Made by a program: the position numbers and the translations under genes. Shown piece by piece: positions 1 through 5,553 of a DNA stretch of 9,253 bases; position 1 is the first letter of the stretch, and each line of letters opens with the position of its first letter. Below the pieces are notes generated by a model. That model saw nothing but the letters and a program-made list of their open reading frames with translations. It ran no database searches and was not told the origin of the DNA. Origin of the DNA: Mailhella sp. (lineage in GTDB: Bacteria > Desulfobacterota > Desulfovibrionia > Desulfovibrionales > Desulfovibrionaceae); assembly GCA_017522745.1 (NCBI GenBank), contig JAFWYI010000145.1, forward strand, positions 1 to 9,253, written 5' to 3'.

Positions 1-1
1 C

Positions 2-244
2 CCAGACCGTGCAGACTTCGCCACGACTCTGCGAGTGGTATGCTACAGCGCCGCCCCGCTGGTCCTGTGCATCGTTCCCATGGTGGGCAGTATCATCGCC
101 TCCATCTGGTTCGTACTGGCGACCTTCATCGGCTGCAAATATGCTCTGGATCTTCCCTGGTCGCGTACGGTGCTGGCGCTCCTGCCCCTGTACATCCTTG
201 AGCTGGCCTTCGTTTCCCAGATTCCTGCGCTCATGGCAGTGTAA
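2..244 (+). CDS. Yip1-family membrane protein, C-terminal part (5' end outside window)
   Basis: Open reading frame running in from the left edge and ending at TAA (242-244), with 80 residues visible. It begins near PDRADFATTLRVV and contains hydrophobic stretches that look like two or three membrane segments: SAAPLVLCIVPMVGSIIASIW, then VLATFIGCKYALDL, then RTVLALLPLYILELAF. The pattern of an aromatic/threonine lead-in (FATTLRVVCYS), a proline-glycine turn between hydrophobic segments (IVPMVGS) and a final helix resembles the C-terminal end of bacterial Yip1 (PF04893) inner-membrane proteins, whose function is mostly unknown. An internal GTG at 35 could be read as a start, but the frame stays open to the edge and the family pattern continues upstream, so the gene is truncated by the window and not short. 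The family call is by pattern only. The membrane location is fairly secure. Confidence 0.65.
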   Translation, partial: PDRADFATTLRVVCYSAAPLVLCIVPMVGSIIASIWFVLATFIGCKYALDLPWSRTVLALLPLYILELAFVSQIPALMAV

Positions 245-252
245 GTTTTCAT

Positions 253-299
253 GGTATAAATTAAAACCACTCGTAAAAAGAGTGGTTTTAATTTATACC
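253..299. terminator. Bidirectional intrinsic terminator between convergent genes
   Basis: A perfect 20-bp inverted repeat (253-272 with 280-299) around a 7-base loop (273-279). The GC-containing core is ACCACTC/GAGTGGT, flanked by an A-rich left arm and a T-rich right arm, so transcripts from either strand see a hairpin followed by a U-rich run. It starts 9 bases after the Yip1-gene stop codon. The stop codon of the minus-strand HNH gene (293-295) lies inside its right arm. The structure is seen directly. Function in both directions is inferred from geometry. Confidence 0.85.
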
Positions 300-1351
300 C
301 AAAAAGAATGTTGCTTTTTATGGCACCTATTACACAACAAAATAAGATTTTGTTGGATATTTGATCCTCGCTGAAAAAGAGGAATTATATGGTGTAACTG
401 TAGATTTTTTTCAGAGTTACAAAGAGCACACCTCTTGCCATCTTCTCTCATTACAAGATTTCGTAGTTTTTCCCAATCTTTTTTTTCCGGTCTGTCTTGA
501 ACTGGAGAACTTTCAGAGATCAAAATACCCAGCTCAAGCGCCCTTCGTAAACGAATAGCCTCCCTTTCCTCGGCTCTAAGCCTTTTTCCTATCACTCCTG
601 CCAAGAGTTCGTTTTCTTGACATCTAAGACGAAAGGAAGTGTTTAGGATAATTTTATTTATCCGTGCCGAGTCGATAATAGAGTCGCGAATCAGATTAAT
701 ACACCTTTGGCAAATAGCAATCCGTGCAGTGACAAATTTAGGTTTTATTTTTCCAAAACAAATTACACATATAGGATGTTTTACTTCTTCTGATATATCA
801 TGAATTGTTTGCCCATTCTTTTTATATAAAACTTTTTCACGAATCCCAGTCTTTATATGTTCACTTTCAGGGATATACAATTCGACCCATTCAGCAGTAT
901 CTAACTGACTAAGAGAAGAGGATGGATTTTCATGGTGAGGTTGAAAATCTAATTCAATGCTTAGTTGATTGTGCAGGTAACGGCTTGCGATATTAGAGTT
1001 TGTCCAAAGGTTATTCCCCATATATTGATAGCAAAAACGAGCAATAAAATGACGTGTTGCTTCAGATGCTGGGGTTGGAATATATGACTCCCAATAATAC
1101 CAGTATGTGTAAGCAGGAGGATGCACGTAGCTCTTCGATTCAGGCGTTATCGCTTCAGGCTTCGTGGAAGAATAATTGATAAAATCTTCCCATCCGTAAC
1201 ACATCCATCCCGCGCCCCGCAAACAGCTCCAAAGGTGAGAATTACGCCGATGTCGCTCCTCAATCTTTTTCTTCTCCTGCCTATTTTTATATGTACAGTA
1301 TAAATATAATGCAACGATAATGCAGGATATATAACCAACTATGGCAACCAT
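293..1351 (-). CDS. Membrane-anchored HNH endonuclease with an extra zinc-ribbon-like motif
   Basis: Predicted 352-residue protein. Residues 1-20 form one hydrophobic segment (VAIVGYISCIIVALYLY), followed by a basic, charged stretch (KNRQEKKKIEERHRR), suggesting an N-terminal anchor with the rest in the cytoplasm. The middle (about 40-190) is rich in Trp, Tyr and Ser and was not recognised. C195/C198 and C214/C217 form a CxxC pair resembling a zinc ribbon. The C-terminus is a clear HNH nuclease fold (PF01844/McrA type): C308-x2-C311, H320-H321, N335, C340-x2-C343-H344, H348. This is the expected metal-binding and catalytic set, so the enzyme should nick or cut DNA. The ATG at 1351 has an AGGAAG ribosome site 5 bases upstream. 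The gene is strikingly AT-rich compared with its neighbours (19 G+C in the 60 bases at 601-660; 44 in 60 at 5941-6000), which suggests horizontal acquisition. No partner gene is adjacent. A defence role is possible but unproven. Confidence 0.8.
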   Translation of the reverse strand: MVAIVGYISCIIVALYLYCTYKNRQEKKKIEERHRRNSHLWSCLRGAGWMCYGWEDFINYSSTKPEAITPESKSYVHPPAYTYWYYWESYIPTPASEATRHFIARFCYQYMGNNLWTNSNIASRYLHNQLSIELDFQPHHENPSSSLSQLDTAEWVELYIPESEHIKTGIREKVLYKKNGQTIHDISEEVKHPICVICFGKIKPKFVTARIAICQRCINLIRDSIIDSARINKIILNTSFRLRCQENELLAGVIGKRLRAEEREAIRLRRALELGILISESSPVQDRPEKKDWEKLRNLVMREDGKRCALCNSEKNLQLHHIIPLFQRGSNIQQNLILLCNRCHKKQHSFWV

Positions 1352-1665
1352 AAATGCTTCCTTTTGTCTTCAGTGCATCACAGCTTGCGGCTTTAAATAT
1401 GTAACTCTATTTTTATAATAGTTCTTCGATTTAGACACACCCAACACTCGCCAAGGACGATGATCATCAAAAGTAACTCCGCGAGTCATCCCTCACTAAA
1501 AGATGTTTATAAAAGGAGGCTTTTAACAGAAACAATGTCGCTCCTCTTTATTCTCTATATAATTTAATAATTCGCCTCAGTCTGCCGCAAGTTGAACATT
1601 TTCGTCTCGTGACGGAGCTACGCTCTCTCACGATACAGCTCTTTCCTTGTGCAGACACGAGCGCA
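1352..1665. other. AT-rich intergenic region upstream of the HNH gene
   Basis: A 314-base gap between two minus-strand genes with no convincing coding sequence. It holds the minus-strand ribosome site of the HNH gene (AGGAAG, complement of 1357-1362). An AT-rich TATTAT-like -10 candidate lies on the minus strand (complement of 1415-1420) without a good -35. There is also a 10-bp palindrome GATGATCATC (1459-1468) and a small hairpin TAAAAG-GAGG-CTTTTA (1510-1525). Short palindromes of this size are expected by chance in 9 kb. AT-richness continues from the HNH gene to about 1575 and then returns to host-like composition, which marks the probable right edge of the acquired segment. No insertion-sequence ends or attachment-site repeats were seen. 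Confidence 0.5.
1607..1633 (-). terminator. Weak hairpin downstream of mltG, possible operon terminator
   Basis: Arms TCGTGA (1607-1612) and TCACGA (1628-1633), with an inner GAGC/GCTC helix (1615-1618 with 1622-1625), about 30 bases past the mltG stop on the minus strand. The minus-strand sequence after it (GACGAAAATG) lacks a U-run, so it is not a canonical intrinsic terminator. It may instead protect the 3' end of the message or assist Rho-dependent termination. Confidence 0.3.
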
Positions 1666-2880
1666 TTATTTTTTCTTCCGCATGATGGCGCGGTATTCCT
1701 GCACAGCTCTGTTGTGTTCGCTGAGAGTTTTGGAGAACGTGTGTTCGCGGCCTTTGCCCGTGGCTACGAAGTACAGGAACTTATGGTCTTCCGGGGCGAG
1801 TGCAGCCTGAAGAGCCGCTGAGCCGAAAGAGCAGATGGGGCCGGGAGGCAGACCGGGATTCTGATAGGTGTTGTACGGATTCTTCTTGTCGTCCAGATGC
1901 TTGTAGAGCAGGCGTCCCTTGAAGTCCGGTCCCATGCCGTAGATGACGGTGGGGTCTGCCTGAAGCAGCATGTTCCGCTTCAGACGGTTCGTGTAGACCC
2001 CGGCCACCCGGGCGCGTTCCGAGGGGACAGAGGTCTCCTTTTCCACGATGGAAGCCAGAGTGACGAGGCGTTTCAGGTCGCTTTGTGCCGGGCGCCCGTC
2101 GGGCCATATCTTGTCGGCCTGCTTCCAGAACATCTCCACCAGTCTGTCAGCCACGGTACGAGCGGCGGCCATGTCCAACTCGCGAGGATGGGGAAGCAGA
2201 TAGGTCTCCGGAAAGAGGAAGCCCTCGGCAGAATCGAAGGGGATGCTCCAATGATGCAGGAATTCCGGGTCGCGGATGACCTTGGCGAAGTCCTCTGCTT
2301 TGCAGAATCCTTCCTGTTCAAGGATGGCGGCCACGTTCCACCACGGCAGACCTTCCCGCAGGGTGAGCTTGTAGAGCATGGACTTCCCGGAAGCCAGCAT
2401 GTCCAGCACCTGCGCGGGCTGCCAGCCGGTGTTCAGCAGGAAGCGCCCGGCCTGAAGACTGCGGCCCTTGTTTTCCCAGCGGGCAAGGAGCTGAAAGCGT
2501 TGCGCATCGGTGATGATGCCTTGTGTTTCGAGCCGCTCGGAGACCTGAGTCAGCGTCATGCCCGGTTCGATGTCGATGATGATGCTGTGCCCGGGAGTCT
2601 CGGGGGCAGTATCGAGAAAATTCCTGACCTCATACCAGCCGTAGATGCCCGCGCCGAAGCAGATGACGAGCATCAGGACGAGCAGGGTGAGCAGAGGATG
2701 ACGTTTTTTCTGTTCGGGAGAGGGCACGTCTTCTGAAGAAGGGGAGTCGCAGTCCTGCAGTGCAGCGGGGACCTCTTCCGAGGGGGGGGGATCGACAGGC
2801 TCAGCGGCAGGTTCCGGATTTTCGTTCTGGCAGGGAAGAGGGGCGTCGTTCTTTTCAAGCTCGGGGTCATGCTGACTCAT
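1666..2880 (-). CDS. mltG: Endolytic murein transglycosylase MltG (YceG family)
   Basis: 404-residue inner-membrane enzyme that cleaves nascent peptidoglycan glycan strands internally and is thought to set strand length during elongation. Residues 1-61 form an acidic, proline-rich cytoplasmic tail. Residues 62-82 (HPLLTLLVLMLVICFGAGIYG) are the membrane helix. About 97-170 matches the LysM-like part of YceG proteins, and 215-390 is the catalytic domain. Diagnostic motifs are EGFLFPETY (219-227), LASIVEKET (275-283, catalytic Glu280, equivalent to E. coli Glu218), ADPTVIYG (308-315) and NPYNTYQNPGLPPGPI (334-349). Escherichia coli MltG is about 340 residues, and the extra length here is the N-terminal tail. 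The ATG at 2880 has AGGGAG 5 bases upstream and overlaps the yqgF stop codon in an ATGA junction, indicating translational coupling. It is the last gene of the pgpA-yqgF-mltG unit. The C-terminus is lysine-rich (RKKK). Confidence 0.96.
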   Translation of the reverse strand: MSQHDPELEKNDAPLPCQNENPEPAAEPVDPPPSEEVPAALQDCDSPSSEDVPSPEQKKRHPLLTLLVLMLVICFGAGIYGWYEVRNFLDTAPETPGHSIIIDIEPGMTLTQVSERLETQGIITDAQRFQLLARWENKGRSLQAGRFLLNTGWQPAQVLDMLASGKSMLYKLTLREGLPWWNVAAILEQEGFCKAEDFAKVIRDPEFLHHWSIPFDSAEGFLFPETYLLPHPRELDMAAARTVADRLVEMFWKQADKIWPDGRPAQSDLKRLVTLASIVEKETSVPSERARVAGVYTNRLKRNMLLQADPTVIYGMGPDFKGRLLYKHLDDKKNPYNTYQNPGLPPGPICSFGSAALQAALAPEDHKFLYFVATGKGREHTFSKTLSEHNRAVQEYRAIMRKKK

Positions 2881-3305
2881 GCGCGCTCCCTCTGCTCTTC
2901 TGGCAGTTCAAGAAAGGATTCAAGGATGACGGCCGCGGCGTGCTGGTCCACGATCTCTTTCACTTTCGCGTAGCCTAGTCCCTGCTCATAAAGGTCCTGT
3001 TCGGCAGAATGGCTGCTCAGGGCTTCGTTTATCCAGTAGATGGGCAGAGTCACGCGGCGTTTCAGGGATTCCGCAAAATTGCGTACCTGTCTGGTGGTGA
3101 GACATTCGGAACCGTCCACATGCAAGGGGAGCCCCAGCACGATGGCTTCGGCCTGTTCCTTTTCCAGCAGGGCGAGAAATTCAGCCCAGAACGTGGCTTT
3201 GGTTTCGCGTTTCAGTGTACAGCGGGGGAAGACGAATCGTCCGTCCATGTCGGAAACAGCGATGCCCACACGTTTGAGCCCATAGTCGATAGCAAGATAT
3301 TTCAT
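2877..3305 (-). CDS. yqgF: Putative pre-16S rRNA nuclease YqgF (RuvX, Holliday-junction-resolvase-like fold)
   Basis: 142-residue cytoplasmic protein of the YqgF/RuvX family, close to the usual length of about 140. The family has an RNase H-like fold and is implicated in 5' maturation of 16S rRNA; the older resolvase name comes from the fold. It opens with MKYLAIDYGLKRVGIAVSD, in which Asp7 is the first acidic catalytic position. GLPLHVDGSE (58-67) is the conserved second strand and turn. INEALSS (92-98) supplies Glu94, where most members read DER, so the preceding residue is Asn here, and VDQHAAAVIL (119-128) supplies Asp120. All three expected acidic residues are present. The start at 3305 lies 4 bases after the pgpA stop and has no clear ribosome site, so translation probably depends on coupling with pgpA. 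Its own stop overlaps the mltG start. Confidence 0.94.
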   Translation of the reverse strand: MKYLAIDYGLKRVGIAVSDMDGRFVFPRCTLKRETKATFWAEFLALLEKEQAEAIVLGLPLHVDGSECLTTRQVRNFAESLKRRVTLPIYWINEALSSHSAEQDLYEQGLGYAKVKEIVDQHAAAVILESFLELPEEQRERA

Positions 3306-3309
3306 GATA

Positions 3310-3825
3310 TTACAGAGTGATGCATCCAGGGATGAAGTGAGTCAGGGCCGCATGGACAAGGCATGTGCAGAGCAAGGCCCAGAGCCCGGCGAACACGTCG
3401 TCTATCATGATGCCCCATCCGGCCGGGAGCCAGCTTTCCGAGGCGTGTACAGGCCAAGGCTTCAGGATGTCGAAAATGCGGAAGAAGATGAAGGGCACCA
3501 GCAGGAAGGCGGCGTCACGCCATGTGGAGGACGCCGAGAAGCTCCCCAGCAGGAGCATGGCGATCCACTGTCCTACCAGCTCGTCGATGACGATACAGCC
3601 CGGGTCCTTGCGGCCCAGCAGGGCTTCGGCCCGCGTGGCGGCAAGCGCTCCGAGAACGAAGACGATGGCAAGGATACCCAGCCGCCCCGGAAGGGAGAAG
3701 GGCAGAAACAGAAATGGCGCAAGCAGTACGGAAAAGAAGGAGCCCGCAGTGCCGGGAGCTTTTGGGGAAAGGCCGGAAGGGTCGAGGCGGGCAAAATGCA
3801 GGATGGCTTTATCAAAAGAAGTCAT
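3310..3825 (-). CDS. pgpA: Phosphatidylglycerophosphatase A
   Basis: 171-residue inner-membrane phosphatase that removes phosphate from phosphatidylglycerophosphate to give phosphatidylglycerol. PgpA family signatures are all visible: GLSPKAPGTAGS (18-29), the membrane stretch 31-64, IDELVGQWIA (80-89, Asp81/Glu82), FFRIFDILKPWPV (114-126) and GIMIDDVFAG (138-147, Asp142/Asp143). The acidic residues probably bind the metal and substrate. Further hydrophobic segments lie at about 87-98, 104-115 and 144-160. The ATG at 3825 was chosen because it has AAGGAG 6 bases upstream and the family homology begins there. The frame stays open upstream to an ATG at 4008, but those extra 61 residues do not resemble the family. 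It is the first gene of the operon with yqgF and mltG. Confidence 0.94.
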   Translation of the reverse strand: MTSFDKAILHFARLDPSGLSPKAPGTAGSFFSVLLAPFLFLPFSLPGRLGILAIVFVLGALAATRAEALLGRKDPGCIVIDELVGQWIAMLLLGSFSASSTWRDAAFLLVPFIFFRIFDILKPWPVHASESWLPAGWGIMIDDVFAGLWALLCTCLVHAALTHFIPGCITL

Positions 3826-4038
3826 ACTGGCTCCTTGAAGTGACATTCTTTCAGGATAGAGGTTAGACCATGGATTGGCAAGGGTTCGTTCCGATGCAAA
3901 AAATACGGCACTCCCGGCAGAGCTGATGAAACGCTGCTGATGTTTCGAAGGGACATCCGCTTCGGGAATGATCTTCCATCGCGTGATATCCATAGTTTTT
4001 CTTGTCAATCGTTCCGCTCGCTGATAGGAAGATGGCGT
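3826..4038. promoter_or_regulatory. Divergent promoter region between pgpA operon and tRNA-Leu
   Basis: 213 bases separating a minus-strand operon from a plus-strand tRNA gene, so it should hold promoters for both. The clearest element is TTGTCAA at 4002-4008. It reads TTGACA on the minus strand (complement of 4003-4008), a perfect -35 hexamer, and TTGTCA on the plus strand (4002-4007). The -10 hexamers are poor: on the plus strand TAGGAA (4025-4030) sits at 17-base spacing just before the tRNA, and no good match exists at the right spacing on the minus strand. Assignment is tentative. Confidence 0.35.
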
Positions 4039-4125
4039 GCCCGGGTGGCGAAATTGGTATACGCAAGGGACTTAAAATCCCTCACCCTTACGGGTTTGCG
4101 GGTTCGAGCCCCGCACCGGGTACCA
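4039..4125 (+). tRNA. tRNA-Leu (anticodon UAA)
   Basis: Complete 87-base class II tRNA with encoded CCA. The 5' acceptor is GCCCGGG (4039-4045) and the 3' acceptor ACCGGGT (4115-4121), then discriminator A and CCA (4123-4125). The anticodon stem AGGGA/TCCCT encloses loop CTTAAAA (4071-4077) with anticodon TAA at 4073-4075, reading UUA. A long variable arm, ACCC-TTAC-GGGT (4084-4095), marks the leucine type. The T arm is GCGGG-TTCGAGC-CCCGC (4098-4114). The acceptor starts with a G-U pair, as in Escherichia coli tRNA-Leu(UAA). Its seventh pair is a G-A mismatch. Confidence 0.97.
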
Positions 4126-4142
4126 CCACAGTATTCTAAGAC

Positions 4143-4183
4143 AGTCCCACGATGTCCTGCAAAGACCGTGGGACTTCTCTTTT
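4143..4183 (+). terminator. Intrinsic terminator after tRNA-Leu
   Basis: Stem AGTCCCACG (4143-4151) with CGTGGGACT (4167-4175), a perfect 9 bp extended inside by GTC/GAC after a two-base bulge, then a T-rich run TCTCTTTTA (4176-4184). It sits 17 bases after the tRNA CCA end, as expected for a single-gene tRNA unit. Confidence 0.88.
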
Positions 4184-4494
4184 ATCAATAGGTTACATTA
4201 TTCCTCTGTTCTGAGGGAGGGGATGCTCCGTATACGCTGATCTTGAATGTCTTTCAGGATAAAATATCTCATAGTACCGAAAAAATTCAGCGTTTCAGAG
4301 CTATTCCTGAAGTGGATGATAGACAATCCTGAATTGTAAGGTTATGCTCGAAAATATGCCGTATCTGTGCGGCATGACTGATAAGGATGCTTTGCCGCAG
4401 TTTTTTCTGGCATGAAAGTGAAGATTCTGCGGTGAAAACTGCCGTGCATACGGCTGCCGCTTGACGGCGCAAAACAGTTTTGGAGGAAAATTCC
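4184..4494 (+). promoter_or_regulatory. Leader and promoter region of the ABC importer operon
   Basis: Over 300 bases without a gene between the tRNA terminator and the binding-protein gene. Its first part is AT-rich, with a -10-like TAAAAT (4260-4265) and TTGAAT (4243-4248) that are too close together to pair as one standard promoter, so the true promoter is unclear. A family of TTCAGGA/TCCTGAA heptamers lies at 4253-4259, 4305-4311 and 4327-4333. After this come alternative hairpins at 4356-4433 (listed separately), then two small tandem hairpins GCCGT-GCAT-ACGGC (4441-4454) and GCCG-CTTGA-CGGC (4456-4468). The ribosome site GGAGG (4482-4486) follows, 8 bases before the ATG. No Fur-box-like sequence was recognised by eye. 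Confidence 0.55.
4356..4433 (+). promoter_or_regulatory. Attenuator-like set of mutually exclusive hairpins
   Basis: Four segments can pair in two ways. Segment 1 ATGCCG (4356-4361) pairs with segment 2 CGGCAT (4370-4375). Segment 2, as TGCGGCA (4368-4374), also pairs perfectly with segment 3 TGCCGCA (4393-4399), which is followed by a T run (4401-4406), the form of an intrinsic terminator. Segment 3, as GCCGCAG (4394-4400), can instead pair with segment 4 CTGCGGT (4427-4433, last pair G-U). Pairing 1:2 plus 3:4 would therefore exclude the 2:3 terminator. The pairings are read from sequence; regulated termination is inference. No obvious leader peptide accompanies it. Confidence 0.5.
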
Positions 4495-5490
4495 ATGAGC
4501 ATGGTCTGGAACAAAGTTTCGAAAATGGCTAACGGTCTCGTCTTCGGTCTTGCCGCTCTCGGCCTTACCGGCACTGCCGCCCTCGCCGATGAAGTGGTGC
4601 TGTACTCTTCCAATCAGCCCGAACTCCTCGATGTCATCGCTCAGGGCTTCAAGGAAAAGACCGGCCACACCATGACTTCCGTGCGTATGGGCACCGGCGA
4701 AGCCATGAAGCGTATCGCTGCTGAACGCGCCAATCCTCTCTGCGACGTGTTCTGGTCTGGCGACCTTGCCGTGCTCGACAACGCCAAGGCCGACTTTGCT
4801 TCCTACAAGTCTCCCGAAGCCGCTGGTCTGGATGCCTCCCTGGTGGAAAAGGACGCCAAGTGGACCGCTTCCAATACCCATCTCATGATCTTCATGGTCA
4901 ATACCGACCTCATCCCCGAAGCCGACATGCCCAAGAGCTGGGCCGATCTGCTGGATCCCCGCTTCAAGGGCAAGATCGTTATCGGCAACCCTGAGAAGTC
5001 CGGCTCCGCTTATGCTCAGGTGTACGGTTTTTATCAGATGTACGGCGACAAGGGGCTTGAAAAGCTCGTAGAAAACGCCACCATCCTCGATAGCTCCAGC
5101 CTCGTGTACAAGGGTACCGCTGAAGGCGAATTCGCCCTTGGTATCACCATGGAATACGCCGCCCAGCGTTATGTTGCCGGCGGTAATCAGAAGATCAAGA
5201 TCGTGTACCCCACCGACGGTGTCATTTCCGCCCCCGAAGGCGCGGCTATGATCAAGGGCAGCAAGCACCCCGAAGCCGCTAAGCAGTTCATGGACTACCT
5301 GCTCTCCAAGGAAGTGGAAGACATGATCTTCGCCAAGTACTTCCGCCGCGCCACCCGTCCTGACGCCGCCGAAGTTGTCGGTATGCCCGCCACTGCCTCT
5401 CTGAAGATCTTCAACGTGGATCCCACTGAAGCCGGCAATGCCAAGAAGAGCATCCTGGCGAAATGGAAGAAGCTCGTCCTCAACAAGTAA
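4495..5490 (+). CDS. ABC importer periplasmic substrate-binding protein (ferric/phosphonate/phosphosugar type)
   Basis: 331-residue secreted protein that captures the substrate in the periplasm and delivers it to the permease encoded two genes downstream. Residues 1-31 are a signal peptide: basic N-region, hydrophobic core and an ALA cleavage site before Asp32. The mature protein is a type II periplasmic binding fold: VVLYSSNQPELLDVI (34-48), CDVFWSGDLAVLD (83-95), a lobe hinge around FMVNTDLI (133-140), SWADLLDPRFKGKIVIGNP (148-166), then DSSSLVYKGTAEGEFALGIT (199-218) and VYPTDGVISAPEGAAMIKGS (237-256). Relatives are usually annotated as Fe(3+)-binding. However, the region where FbpA carries its Tyr-Tyr ferric ligands reads GITMEYAAQRY (216-226), with a single Glu-Tyr. 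The ATG at 4495 was chosen over an upstream in-frame TTG (4480) for its GGAGG at 8-base spacing. Substrate is unknown; a hexose phosphate or phosphonate is possible. Confidence 0.88.
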   Translation: MSMVWNKVSKMANGLVFGLAALGLTGTAALADEVVLYSSNQPELLDVIAQGFKEKTGHTMTSVRMGTGEAMKRIAAERANPLCDVFWSGDLAVLDNAKADFASYKSPEAAGLDASLVEKDAKWTASNTHLMIFMVNTDLIPEADMPKSWADLLDPRFKGKIVIGNPEKSGSAYAQVYGFYQMYGDKGLEKLVENATILDSSSLVYKGTAEGEFALGITMEYAAQRYVAGGNQKIKIVYPTDGVISAPEGAAMIKGSKHPEAAKQFMDYLLSKEVEDMIFAKYFRRATRPDAAEVVGMPATASLKIFNVDPTEAGNAKKSILAKWKKLVLNK

Positions 5491-5510
5491 CCTTTTTCTC
5501 AGAGCTTATC

Positions 5511-5552
5511 AGGCGTGGGTGCGTCAGCGTGCCCACGCCTTCGGAGTTTTTT
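5511..5552 (+). terminator. Intercistronic hairpin (leaky terminator / mRNA stabiliser) before the ATPase gene
   Basis: Perfect 9-bp arms AGGCGTGGG (5511-5519) and CCCACGCCT (5532-5540), extended inward by two wobble pairs and CG/CG to about 13 bp around the tetraloop TCAG (5524-5527). A run of six T (5547-5552) follows 6 bases later. This T run is also the spacer between the ATPase-gene ribosome site CGGAG (5542-5546) and its ATG (5554). Such hairpins after a binding-protein gene commonly reduce downstream expression and protect the upstream message. That role here is inferred. Confidence 0.6.
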
Positions 5553-5553
5553 C

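Noticed and set aside
1250..1546. 12-bp direct repeat ATGTCGCTCCTC (1250-1261 and 1535-1546) as possible island ends
   Set aside because: One copy lies inside the HNH gene, and a couple of repeated 12-mers are expected by chance in 9 kb.
1535..1567. Ten-residue hydrophobic peptide MSLLFILYII in the AT-rich gap
   Set aside because: The only good ribosome-site match (AAGGAGG, 1513-1519) is 15 bases from the ATG, too far, and such short frames are common in AT-rich DNA.
1897..2736. Long plus-strand open frame opposite mltG
   Set aside because: Antisense shadow of a GC-rich gene; its protein has no recognisable domain, while the minus strand encodes a full MltG with all motifs.
3826..4008. 61-residue N-terminal extension of PgpA from an upstream ATG
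   Set aside because: The extra residues do not resemble PgpA, and the internal ATG at 3825 has a much better ribosome site.
4342..5268. 308-codon minus-strand open frame opposite the binding-protein gene
   Set aside because: Antisense shadow; no domain and no ribosome site, and the plus strand has signal peptide and family motifs.
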